Part shown: positions 17,747 through 25,278 of the stretch, one piece after another
How positions within the stretch are numbered: position 1 is the first letter of the stretch
Layout of the letters: every line of letters begins with the position of its first letter
Assembly: GCF_026015985.1 (NCBI RefSeq)
Contig: NZ_CP110389.1
Coordinates: forward strand, 5,612,001 to 5,676,000
Direction: 5' to 3'
DNA from: Rhodopseudomonas sp. P2A-2r
Lineage (GTDB): Bacteria; Pseudomonadota; Alphaproteobacteria; Rhizobiales; Xanthobacteraceae
Length of the DNA stretch: 64,000 nt
Translations under genes and position numbers: made by a program
Notes under the pieces: generated by a model
Database searches by the model: none
Seen by the model: only the letters and a program-made list of their open reading frames with translations
What the model was told of the DNA's origin: nothing

Positions 17747-18391
17747 TCAATCGGAAGCGACTACCGGCACGCGTTCATATCTGGCGCGAAGCGACGCTGG
17801 GGCGGGTGACATATTCAGCGACGCTCCACGCCTGTCCGGGCTTCGGGCCACCATCAGGCCATCGGCACCCGCCACGATATCGCCTTTGCGCAGAGTCGGA
17901 TCGTCCTCGATCTTGACCGCTGCAAGCCCCGCCGGGTCCTTGCCGTTGCAGGTGCAGCCGGAGACCAGCTCATTGCGGTAGCGGAACGCATTGGGCAGTT
18001 CGGAATACGGCTTTCCAGTCTCGGTGGCAGCCTGATCGATATTGCTCCCGTAGACCACCTTGGTCTCGCTCGACGGGCAGAAATTGTTGCACGAGGCAGC
18101 GCGACTTTGGCTATCCGAGCCCGTGATCGGGAAATAACGGCCATCGCAGGTACGAACACAGAATGCCTGACGGCCACCGCCCGTGCTGCGCGGTCGCGTG
18201 TCATGCGGTTGCACAGGCCCGCCATCGCCGGCGAACGGTATCTGGATCGACGGCGCCGGCCCACGCCCGCCCGCAAGCGAACCGAACAGGGCCGACAGAA
18301 AATCCTGCGCCTGGACCGCACTCGATGCACCGCCGACAGAAAACACGGCCATCAGCCCGAGTGCCAGGCGCTTGCGTGATATCCCAGTCAT
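17747..18391 (-). CDS. DUF2865 domain secreted protein
   Basis: A 214-aa protein with a signal peptide (cut near AVQAQDFLSAL). A cysteine-containing core has FCVRTCDGRYFPI and AASCNNFCPSSETKVVYG followed by GCTCNGKDPAGLAAV, which is the DUF2865 signature. The paired cysteines suggest disulfides in the periplasm. Function is unknown. It precedes the terminator-proximal membrane peptide and lies 22 bp after the L,D-transpeptidase stop on the same strand, so an operon with the transpeptidase is likely and a cell-envelope role is plausible. Confidence 0.85.
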   Translation of the reverse strand: MTGISRKRLALGLMAVFSVGGASSAVQAQDFLSALFGSLAGGRGPAPSIQIPFAGDGGPVQPHDTRPRSTGGGRQAFCVRTCDGRYFPITGSDSQSRAASCNNFCPSSETKVVYGSNIDQAATETGKPYSELPNAFRYRNELVSGCTCNGKDPAGLAAVKIEDDPTLRKGDIVAGADGLMVARSPDRRGASLNMSPAPASLRARYERVPVVASD

Positions 18392-18413
18392 CGCGATCTC
18401 CGATCTGTAGCTG

Positions 18414-19193
18414 TTAGTACAGCGACGACATCGAGACGTTCATCGCCTGTCGGCCGTTCTGCGCAGATGACGGGCGGACCCGACTATCGCTCACGGTGCG
18501 GGGCACGGGTGCATTGCGCGCCTCAAGGCGCGGGGCGCCGGTCTTCGGCAGCACGACCACCTTGGTGCCGACATCGACCCGGTTGAACAGGTCGGCGACA
18601 TCCTCATTGGTGAGGCGGATGCAGCCCGACGACACGAACTTGCCTATGGTCGACGGATCGTTGGTGCCATGGATACGATAGTCGCTGGTGCCGAGATACA
18701 TCGCGCGAGCGCCCAGAGGATTGCCCGGACCGCCTGCCATGAAGCGCGGCAGATAGGGTTGGCGAGCGATCATTTCCGCCGGCGGACGCCAGTCCGGCCA
18801 TTCCGCCTTGCGCGTCACGGTCTGCGTGCCGGACCATCTGAAACCTTCGCGGCCGACGCCAACGCCGTAGCGCACAGCGCGTCCTTGTCCGAGAACATAA
18901 TAGAGCTGAGTATTGGCGGTATCGATGACCACGGTGCCGGGTGCCTCGCGGGTGTCGAAAGCAACGATCGCGCGGCGAAGCCGCTCCGGCACTACATTCG
19001 TATCGTTCTCGTCGACGTCGGGGTTCGCCATCACGTCGGACGGGAAGGCGTTCTCTGGCGATGCGTAGCTCATCACCTGCGCCGAGGCGGCGGTCGCCAT
19101 TAGCGCCGTGGCAGTCATCAAAGCCGCGGCAAATAGCAATGCACCAGAGGTGCGGAGCGACTGCTTGCGATTTGCGGAAGATGCCTGTGTCAT
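18414..19193 (-). CDS. L,D-transpeptidase (YkuD family)
   Basis: A 259-aa exported enzyme. The frame extends upstream to 19400, but the Met at 19193 is followed by a proper signal peptide (hydrophobic LLFAAALMTATALMATAASA), so that start is preferred. The YkuD catalytic motif is seen as HGTNDPSTIGKFVSSGCIRL with Cys in SGCIR. Blocks QLYYVLGQGRAVRYGVGVGR and LGTSDYRIHG fit the fold. It forms 3-3 peptidoglycan cross-links or anchors envelope proteins from the periplasm. A GGAAC-N16-GGTT element upstream suggests general-stress control. Confidence 0.9.
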   Translation of the reverse strand: MTQASSANRKQSLRTSGALLFAAALMTATALMATAASAQVMSYASPENAFPSDVMANPDVDENDTNVVPERLRRAIVAFDTREAPGTVVIDTANTQLYYVLGQGRAVRYGVGVGREGFRWSGTQTVTRKAEWPDWRPPAEMIARQPYLPRFMAGGPGNPLGARAMYLGTSDYRIHGTNDPSTIGKFVSSGCIRLTNEDVADLFNRVDVGTKVVVLPKTGAPRLEARNAPVPRTVSDSRVRPSSAQNGRQAMNVSMSSLY

Positions 19194-19236
19194 GATCGGC
19201 CCCGTTGTGATGCGTCGCGTTGATATCCGCTGTACC

Positions 19237-19261
19237 AACCCGACCGGAGCCCCGTGGTTCC
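19237..19261 (-). promoter_or_regulatory. EcfG-like promoter upstream of L,D-transpeptidase
   Basis: On the minus strand GGAAC (19261-19257), 16-bp spacer, GGTT (19240-19237). The -10 has one change from the CGTT consensus. It lies 44 bp before the chosen transpeptidase start. Confidence 0.5.
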
Positions 19262-19318
19262 CAGCGATGCGACGCATTCCGAGGCTGTCAACCACCCCCG
19301 CAATCACGCTTTCGCGAC

Positions 19319-19343
19319 GGAACCTTAACCGCGTTCCGCTGTT
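19319..19343 (+). promoter_or_regulatory. EcfG-like promoter upstream of DUF3309 gene
   Basis: GGAAC (19319-19323), 16-bp spacer, TGTT (19340-19343); one change from GGAAC-N16-CGTT. It points to the DUF3309 gene 62 bp downstream and back to back with the transpeptidase promoter. Confidence 0.45.
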
Positions 19344-19405
19344 GATAGCGTTGAACGCGGACTGGACCGCGGGTGGCATTTCCGCCCATCGCGAGATCAC
19401 AGCTC

Positions 19406-19564
19406 ATGTCGCTTGGCACCATTCTGATCATCGTCCTGGTCCTTGTCCTGCTCGGTGTCTTTCCGAGCTGGGGCTACAGTAGCGGCTGGGGGTACGGGCC
19501 CTCCGGCGTTGTCGGTACCGTGCTTGTCGTCATCCTGGTGCTGCTCGTCCTTGGTAAGATCTAG
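19406..19564 (+). CDS. DUF3309 small membrane protein
   Basis: A 52-aa peptide (MSLGTILIIVLVLVLLGVFP, then a WGYSSGWGYGPSG turn, then GTVLVVILVLLVLGKI). Two hydrophobic helices flank a glycine/tyrosine/tryptophan-rich loop, exactly the DUF3309 pattern. Met at 19406 is chosen over an upstream Met at 19373 because the family starts with MSLGTIL. Function is unknown; such peptides often respond to envelope or osmotic stress. The AI-2E family gene begins 2 bp after the stop. Confidence 0.8.
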   Translation: MSLGTILIIVLVLVLLGVFPSWGYSSGWGYGPSGVVGTVLVVILVLLVLGKI

Positions 19565-19566
19565 CC

Positions 19567-20718
19567 GTGGCCCGGATGGCCGGCAGCCGCGACAATCCGC
19601 CAGGCCGGGTTCGCGCCGTTTCTAACGATGCGCAAGCTGGCACGCCACTGCCTGACAGCAACGCCGAACAGCCGCCGGTGATCCGTCGTGCACGTGCAGA
19701 GGTGGTGGCCTTCACGCTGGTTTCCCTGTTGCTGATTACGGTGGTGGCCGTTCTTTACGTGGCCAAGGCGTTCTTTCTGCCGATCGTGACCGCCTTCATC
19801 GTCGGCACCATGTTGTCCCCGGCCGCGAACTTTCTCGAGCGCCACCGCATTCCGCGCGCGGTGTCTGCGGTCCTGATCGTCACCTTCGTCTGCGCCGGCA
19901 TCGCCTTCATCGTCGGACTGATTTCCTCGCCATTGGTGGAGTGGACCAACCGTCTGCCGGAGCTCGGCTTGCGGCTCAAGGACAAGCTGCACATTTTCGA
20001 TCGTCCGCTGGCGCTGTGGCACCAGGTGCAGAACATGTTCGGTGCCACGGACCCGCTTTCGTCCACCAAGTTTGAATTGCCGAAGATCGACTGGGTGCAG
20101 CCGACGCTGGAATTCCTGTCGCCGACATTCACCGAATTCCTGCTGTTCTTTGCCATCCTGGTGTTGTTCATCGCCAGCTGGAAGGATCTGCGTCGCGGGC
20201 TGGTGATGAATTTCGCCGACCACGAGTGGCGGCTGCGAACGCTGCGCATCCTCAATACGATCGAGACCAGCCTGGGCGGTTACCTATTTACGGTGACCAT
20301 GATCAATTTCGGCGTTGGCATCGCCACCGGCCTGATCTGCGCTGTCACAGGCATGCCCAATCCGGCCGGACTCGGCGCGCTCGCGGCGACGCTGAACTTC
20401 TTTCCCATCATCGGTCCCGTGGCCATGTTCGTGATCCTCGCCGTTGTCGGCATCATCGCGTCATCGACCCTCGGCGCCGGCCTGATCGCGGCACTGGCCT
20501 TTGTCGGACTGACCTTCCTGGAGGGGCACTTCGTCACCCCGGCGATTATCGGCCGTCGACTGCAGCTGAACGCCCTTGCGGTGTTCATCGCGCTGGCTTT
20601 CTGGACCTGGCTGTGGGGGCCCATGGGAGGCTTCCTCGCCTCGCCCCTGCTGATCGTCGGACTGGTCCTGAAAGAGCATTTGATGCCCGTCAATTCGCCT
20701 CAGCTGCCGCCGGACTAA
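19567..20718 (+). CDS. AI-2E family transporter (PerM/YdiK-like permease)
   Basis: A 383-aa integral membrane protein of the AI-2E exporter superfamily. A cytoplasmic N-terminus of about 45 residues precedes helix 1-2, a periplasmic-type segment follows, and a C-terminal bundle carries the family block GPVAMFVILAVVGIIASSTL and EGHFVTPAIIGRRLQLNALA. Most members are of unknown substrate; some export autoinducer-2 or act as Na+/H+ antiporters. The start is a GTG at 19567, two bases after DUF3309; an ATG three codons later is equally possible. It is probably co-transcribed with DUF3309. Confidence 0.85.
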   Translation: MARMAGSRDNPPGRVRAVSNDAQAGTPLPDSNAEQPPVIRRARAEVVAFTLVSLLLITVVAVLYVAKAFFLPIVTAFIVGTMLSPAANFLERHRIPRAVSAVLIVTFVCAGIAFIVGLISSPLVEWTNRLPELGLRLKDKLHIFDRPLALWHQVQNMFGATDPLSSTKFELPKIDWVQPTLEFLSPTFTEFLLFFAILVLFIASWKDLRRGLVMNFADHEWRLRTLRILNTIETSLGGYLFTVTMINFGVGIATGLICAVTGMPNPAGLGALAATLNFFPIIGPVAMFVILAVVGIIASSTLGAGLIAALAFVGLTFLEGHFVTPAIIGRRLQLNALAVFIALAFWTWLWGPMGGFLASPLLIVGLVLKEHLMPVNSPQLPPD

Positions 20719-20733
20719 TCTGGTCCGGCTGCG

Positions 20734-20758
20734 GGAACTTCCGCAAAAACGGGGCGTT
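20734..20758 (+). promoter_or_regulatory. EcfG-type promoter GGAAC-N16-CGTT for DUF883 gene
   Basis: GGAAC (20734-20738), 16-bp spacer, CGTT (20755-20758): an exact match to the general-stress sigma consensus of alphaproteobacteria. It lies 36 bp before the DUF883 start. Confidence 0.75.
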
Positions 20759-20794
20759 TGTGCCTCGCATTCTCCAAGTCGCAGGAGCACAGGG

Positions 20795-21166
20795 ATGTCG
20801 AGTATCGATGGCGAAGGTGAAATCAAAAACCTCGCAGAGAAAGACACTTACAATCGTCTCGAAAAGGACCTCACAGCCGTGAAAAACGATATCGCAGCAC
20901 TCACCGACCAGATCACCGATGCGCTCAATGCCTTCACCGGCCAGGCCAGCAAACAGGCCCGCCGTGGATTCAAGCAGGCGCGCGCCAACGTCGATTCCGT
21001 CATGTCCGACGTTTCCGAACGCGGCAATGCCGCCTTCGACGCCGCGCAGGACGCAGCCTATTCCTTCGAGGAAACGCTGGAAGACGTCGTCCAGCAGCGC
21101 CCGCTGGCGACCGTCGGCCTGGCGCTCGGCCTCGGCTTCCTGATCGGCGTGACGTGGCGCCGCTGA
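20795..21166 (+). CDS. DUF883 family protein (ElaB/YqjD-like)
   Basis: A 123-aa protein with a long amphipathic helical region (residues about 15-95) and a C-terminal membrane anchor containing LATVGLALGLGFLIGVTWRR. This is the layout of ElaB/YqjD proteins, which are tail-anchored in the inner membrane, bind ribosomes in stationary phase in E. coli and are RpoS-controlled there. Here a perfect EcfG promoter takes that role. A strong terminator follows at 21213-21248, so it is monocistronic. Confidence 0.88.
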   Translation: MSSIDGEGEIKNLAEKDTYNRLEKDLTAVKNDIAALTDQITDALNAFTGQASKQARRGFKQARANVDSVMSDVSERGNAAFDAAQDAAYSFEETLEDVVQQRPLATVGLALGLGFLIGVTWRR

Positions 21167-21212
21167 CAATTAAATAGTAAGCCCTTCAGGACGGTTGGGC
21201 GGCTCTGACCTG

Positions 21213-21248
21213 ATCTGACGGCGCCGCGCAGGCGCCGTCAGATTGTTT
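21213..21248 (+). terminator. Rho-independent terminator after DUF883 gene
   Basis: A perfect 13-bp stem (ATCTGACGGCGCC / GGCGCCGTCAGAT) with a GCGCA loop, followed by TGTTTT. Confidence 0.9.
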
Positions 21249-21280
21249 TAAGCTATCGTTTTTTGAATGCGGGGGCGTTT

Positions 21281-21748
21281 ATGTTTCAACGAATGATCGA
21301 GGATTTCAAGTCGGGCACCGGTACGGCGGTTCGCATGACGTCGCTCGCTGCGGCGGCTGGGTTTGCGCTGTTCGTGACGCTGGCGTTCCTGAGCGCTGCG
21401 GCTTTCATGGCGGTGCTGCAGAAATATGGTCCCGTGGAAGCCTGCCTGACGGTGGCCGGCATCTTCCTGGTGATCTCGCTGATCGTAGCGGCGGTTTACA
21501 CGAACAAAAAACGGCAAGCCGAAATTCGCGCCGCAGCGGCTGCTGCAGCCGCACGAGAAGCCGCGAAATCCGCGGCCTCCTCGATCCTGGCTGATCCCAT
21601 GCTGCTTGCCGCAGGCCTCCAATTGGTCCGCGCGGTCGGGCTCAAGAAACTGATCCCCCTGCTCGCCGTTGGCGGCGTAGCGCTCGGTTTTCTCATGAGC
21701 CGCAATACTGCGGCCTCCAGTGACGAAGAGCCAACCGACGCGGAATAG
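21281..21748 (+). CDS. Putative membrane protein, holin-superfamily-like
   Basis: A 155-aa protein. The Met at 21281 (MFQRMIEDFKSGTG) is preferred to a Met six codons upstream. Two hydrophobic helices lie at residues about 25-50 and 60-80, followed by a charged Lys/Arg turn (TNKKRQAE), an alanine-rich helix and a third hydrophobic segment (KLIPLLAVGGVALGFLM). The acidic tail ends SSDEEPTDAE. The arrangement resembles small phage-holin-superfamily or DUF1469-type envelope proteins often placed next to DUF883 genes. Function unknown. Confidence 0.65.
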   Translation: MFQRMIEDFKSGTGTAVRMTSLAAAAGFALFVTLAFLSAAAFMAVLQKYGPVEACLTVAGIFLVISLIVAAVYTNKKRQAEIRAAAAAAAAREAAKSAASSILADPMLLAAGLQLVRAVGLKKLIPLLAVGGVALGFLMSRNTAASSDEEPTDAE

Positions 21749-21816
21749 TCGTTAAGCGTACCGTCAGGTGATGCAGCGCCCGGGCTGCAGATGCTTAGCA
21801 ACTTCGGTCAAAACGC

Positions 21817-22170
21817 TCACCACCGGTTCGCAAGCGACGGTCGACTTTCGCGGGGTGGGGGCCGTACCGCTATCGGTGCAGGGCCGTTGTTCACGGTTTC
21901 GACGTTGGCGGGCTTCGAATGAAGACGTATCAGGACTGACGTGTCAGCAAGACTGTCCGATTTGAATAACAACGTCGTTCCCGAAGCCAGCGGCAAACGG
22001 GGCGCTCCCCGGTCCGCCTTGGCAGCGCGATTGACGCTACTTTGATCGGACTGGATCTGGCGGATGTCGCCATGGATGCTGCCGAGATCACTACCGGAGG
22101 CGAACTGGATCGCACCGAAGGTTGCCGTTGCCGCCAGCACTCCAAAAATTCCGTTCAAGACCTGAGACAT
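21817..22170 (-). CDS. Hypothetical protein with N-terminal membrane segment
   Basis: A 117-aa protein from the Met at 22170 (MSQVLNGIFGVLAATATFGA). The frame continues upstream to 22212 but without protein character. A hydrophobic stretch at residues 7-24 could be a signal or anchor. The rest is polar (DIRQIQSDQSSVNRAAKADR) and ends in a basic tail. I do not recognise a family. It is the last gene before the island's left repeat, transcribed towards the DUF883 block. Confidence 0.55.
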   Translation of the reverse strand: MSQVLNGIFGVLAATATFGAIQFASGSDLGSIHGDIRQIQSDQSSVNRAAKADRGAPRLPLASGTTLLFKSDSLADTSVLIRLHSKPANVETVNNGPAPIAVRPPPRESRPSLANRW

Positions 22171-22356
22171 CGCCGCCTCGCTCGTCGCTCTCCAGCGCCA
22201 TTCGACGCCCATCCTAGCAACGTAGTTGTCGAGGCTCAGTTCTTGATCGTTCGATCAATTAACCGTGTTTCTCGCATCCGCCGGAACGTTTTTTCGGATT
22301 GTGCGTCAAGTCTGCAGCCGGTCGTCCCCTGCCCCAAAAGACCGGCGACGCGGGGC

Positions 22357-22392
22357 GCGGCTGTGGTGATGCCAGCTGCGCCTCGCATTCTT
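22357..22392 (+). repeat. Left copy of the island-flanking direct repeat (attL candidate)
   Basis: These 36 bases match 52358-52393 at 34 positions, in the same orientation; the first 24 are identical. The core also forms a hairpin (CAGCTGC with GCGGCTG). Core genes lie to the left; AT-richer accessory genes begin to the right. Between 22213 and 22544 nothing else is seen apart from the promoter listed next. Confidence 0.6.
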
Positions 22393-22405
22393 TTTACTGA
22401 TTTTA

Positions 22406-22434
22406 TTACATTATTTTCGCTATTCTGATATGAT
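22406..22434 (+). promoter_or_regulatory. Sigma70-like promoter candidate at island left end
   Basis: TTACAT (22406-22411), 17-bp spacer and TATGAT (22429-22434) in a locally AT-rich stretch. It could drive the PIN/ParB genes. Confidence 0.35.
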
Positions 22435-22544
22435 CCCCACCTTCGACCCCACCATTGATTTCGTAGCCATTTCCTATACGCCGCCCCTGGCGCCTGCAAG
22501 GGACCGCGCAAGGGCGCTCGTCTATCACAACCCGCAATCCTGTC

Positions 22545-22841
22545 GTGACGCTGCATCTGTCCCTTCAGTTTCGGGGCATAAAAAATGCCGAGACAAGCGT
22601 GGTGTTTCCGCTCAGCCCGACGCGTGTGCTACACATTGACAATCGGATGTCGGAACCGGATGGACATTACTATCCGCTTAGAGGCAGCGCCGGAGGTTTG
22701 AACGGCTTGCTTTGGCGGTACGCAATCAATGCCATGTATTCGTCGCGGCATACCGACCATGTTTGCGCCGAGATATGCGCGGATGCCGATCAACAAGGCT
22801 TTGCTCTCGCGTCCGGCAATGATGGGCAACGCAATGTGTAA
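22545..22841 (+). pseudogene. C-terminal remnant of a larger protein (possibly DUF4238-like)
   Basis: A 98-codon frame opening with a GTG. The segments VVFPLSPTRVLHIDNRM and WRYAINAMYSSRHTDHVCAE look like the conserved end of a longer protein rather than a free-standing one: there is no N-terminal domain and no ribosome site. It resembles the C-terminal region of DUF4238-type proteins, but I cannot confirm this without a search. The gene appears cut off at about 22.5 kb, just inside the left repeat. Nine bases after its stop the PIN-like gene's leader begins. Confidence 0.4.
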
Positions 22842-22857
22842 CGGTAAGGAGTGACAA

Positions 22858-23843
22858 TGTCTGCGCCGGACATCGACTTGACCGGCCCGCAGGCGGTTGC
22901 AAACCCCAAAATTGTCTATCTCGATCAAAACAAATGGATTGATCTGGCGCGCGCCGTCAAGGACCCCGATGGCTATTCAGAGCACTACTCAGTGCTCGAA
23001 AAACTCGTGGAAGGGGCAAAGGCTGGTCGCCTCATTGTCCCGCTGACGCAAACGAATATCTATGAAACGCACAAGATTTCCGATCCAGAACGGCGGCATG
23101 ATTTGGCGTTTACGCAAGCGAACTTGAGTCAGGGGCGGGTTTTTCGTGGACGGCATAAACGGCTTGAAGTTGAAGCCACGGACGTAATGCGTCGCGCTTA
23201 TGGGCTTGATCCAATACCTCGTCCATCCAACTGGTTTCTCTCAAACGCATTCTTTGAAGCCGCAATCGAATGGAACAATGACCGGCTCGGAGGAATGGTC
23301 TCATCTCGTTTATTTGAGGCAATTCAACAAGACCCGCCACGCTTTCTCTATGAATACCTCATGAACACGCCGGAAGCGGTGCGAGTGGCGGCGGTGAAGA
23401 GGTTTTCAGAAGATTCCGAAAAGCTCAGGCAGCGAGTAGAAGCACGTCGAACTCGCGATGCAAACGAGTCGCTCTCCATGCGCCGACGAATTTACAGCGC
23501 AAATCTCATGGTAGACGATCTTGAATTGCTTTCCGACTTCATATCCAGGGCATGCCTTCCAACTACGAATGAGAATCACGTTCTTCGCAAATGCGCAAAG
23601 AAGCTGATCGCAGAATCCCCTTCGTATTTCATTGAACGAGAACTCACCCTCAAGCTGGAGACTCAATCAAGAGAAATAGCCGAGAATGATTTTCGGGATA
23701 TGCAAGCGTTCTGCGCCGTCGTCGCTTACGCCGACGTGATCGTTGCTGAGAACATGTTTTGTAGTCTGGCGAGGCAGGCGGGACTGGATAGCAAATACAG
23801 TACCCAGATCGTAACCAACCTTCTCGAACTGAAGGCCGCCTAA
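22858..23843 (+). CDS. PIN-like domain protein (predicted ribonuclease)
   Basis: About 330 aa (ATG at 22857/22858, after an AAGGAG ribosome site). The N-terminal block IVYLDQNKWIDLAR carries the first PIN acidic residue, PLTQTNIYETHK the second, and near the C-terminus CAVVAYADVIVAENMF gives the final Asp, so the nuclease fold is spread over the whole chain with a long helical insert in the middle. PIN proteins of this 'DQNKW' type cut RNA and are often in toxin or phage-defence loci. It is the first of three accessory genes (PIN, ParB-like, ATPase). Codon use is AT-richer than in the core blocks, consistent with transfer. Confidence 0.7.
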
Positions 23844-23973
23844 CGTGAGACAGAAAAGGTGCGCGCGAAGCCAAGGCAAGCGACCCAGCGGCCTACCCCC
23901 ATTCGACTGCATTGCGCGCTGCAACATCTGCCTCGAAGTTGCATCACCGCCTTGATGCGCGTAGATTAATTTC

Positions 23974-25278
23974 ATGAGTTACAAAGCCCTTTCAATAGAC
24001 AATCTTCTCATTAATCGCGCAAATGATCGTCACGGCGAACTCGAAAACGAGACGGCTGCAATCGCGTGGCTTTTCAACAATCGCGAGCAACACATGCGCA
24101 ACCTCGCGCGTGACTTGGCTCGGACCGGTGAAATATACGAGCCACCGCTTGTTTCACCGCAGGGAGATAAGTTCATTGTCTTCGACGGCAATCGTCGCGT
24201 CACGTGCCTAAAACTGCTTGAGGATCCCCGCCGGGCCCCCACCGTCGAGCTTCAAGACTTCTTTCGCGAACAACGCGTCGCATGGCAAGGCGATTTCCCA
24301 TCAACCATTGTGTGTCAGGTGGAGGCGGACCGGGATCGGGTTGATGACATCCTGTTCCGTCGCCATACGGGGTCGCAGAGCGGCATCGGTCAAAGCACGT
24401 GGGACGACCGGATGAAGGATAACTTTGTCCAGAGGACGGGCAAAGGAGGTGGACTGAACGTAGCCGATGAGATCGAGAAGCGCCTTGCTGCAGCAAACCG
24501 CTTGCCGGGTAAGAAAAAGATTCCGCGCTCCACTCTGAATCGGCTGTTGTCAGCAGAAGCATTTCGCAATCGGGTCGGCATTACCGTCTCACGCGGCAAG
24601 TTCGAATTTACTCACGATGAGGCGGTCGTTCTTGCCGCGCTACAAAGAATTGCAAGTGACCTCGCTTCCCGTGATATTGTCCTTGGCGATCTTTGGGATG
24701 TAGATGGCAAACGAAGTTATTTAGACAAACTCGAACGCGAGGGCGTTCTGCCATCGGCCAACAATGCGGCTCCAAAGCCGAAGGCCACCGCCAAGCCGCC
24801 TGAACCCGCGCCGAAGCCGACTCCCGCCCCCAAACCGACGCGGCGAAAGAATCTGATTCCGCAGATAGAATATAGCGTCGCATGGGCCGGTCGAATCTAT
24901 CGACACAAGGCTATTTGGGAAGAACTTCAATTTCATCTCGACTTGAGTATCCATGCAAATGCGATATCGGTTCTCTTTCGCGTTTTGCTGGAACTGTCGA
25001 TTGAGAACTATGTCAGTCAAACCAAACTGGCGTCAATAAATCCTGGCGACAAACTCTCCCAACGAGCGCTCAAGGTGGGCGCTGATTTGCACGCAAAAGG
25101 TAAGCTCAACGACAAGGAATTTGGCATCGTCAAAAAGTTTCCGCAGCAAGATCACTTGTTTTCGATGGATACTTTGAATCGTTACGTTCATTCTCCCAAC
25201 TTTGCCCCCTCGCCGGAGCATTTGACCGCGATGTGGGACACGACGGCATTCTTGATCGTTCTCTGCCTCAATGTCTAG
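23974..25278 (+). CDS. ParB/sulfiredoxin-like domain protein
   Basis: A 434-aa protein. Residues about 1-90 form a ParB/Srx-like domain with KFIVFDGNRRVTCLKLLED, whose DGNRR replaces the GERR of ParB proteins, the nucleotide-binding and hydrolysis loop. A middle region (about 130-250) is helical, then a proline/lysine-rich linker (KPKATAKPPEPAPKPTPAPK) leads to a helical C-terminal domain (about 300-434) with NRYVHSPNFAPSPEHLTAMW, reminiscent of HEPN-like nucleases without a canonical motif. It is neither chromosomal ParB nor linked to a ParA. It probably acts with the neighbouring PIN protein and ATPase. Confident on the N-domain, not on function. Confidence 0.65.
   Translation: MSYKALSIDNLLINRANDRHGELENETAAIAWLFNNREQHMRNLARDLARTGEIYEPPLVSPQGDKFIVFDGNRRVTCLKLLEDPRRAPTVELQDFFREQRVAWQGDFPSTIVCQVEADRDRVDDILFRRHTGSQSGIGQSTWDDRMKDNFVQRTGKGGGLNVADEIEKRLAAANRLPGKKKIPRSTLNRLLSAEAFRNRVGITVSRGKFEFTHDEAVVLAALQRIASDLASRDIVLGDLWDVDGKRSYLDKLEREGVLPSANNAAPKPKATAKPPEPAPKPTPAPKPTRRKNLIPQIEYSVAWAGRIYRHKAIWEELQFHLDLSIHANAISVLFRVLLELSIENYVSQTKLASINPGDKLSQRALKVGADLHAKGKLNDKEFGIVKKFPQQDHLFSMDTLNRYVHSPNFAPSPEHLTAMWDTTAFLIVLCLNV

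Noticed and set aside
22236..22556. Minus-strand frame covering the left repeat
   Set aside because: No ribosome site or motif; its tail through the repeat (AAGITTAA) recurs by repeat identity only.
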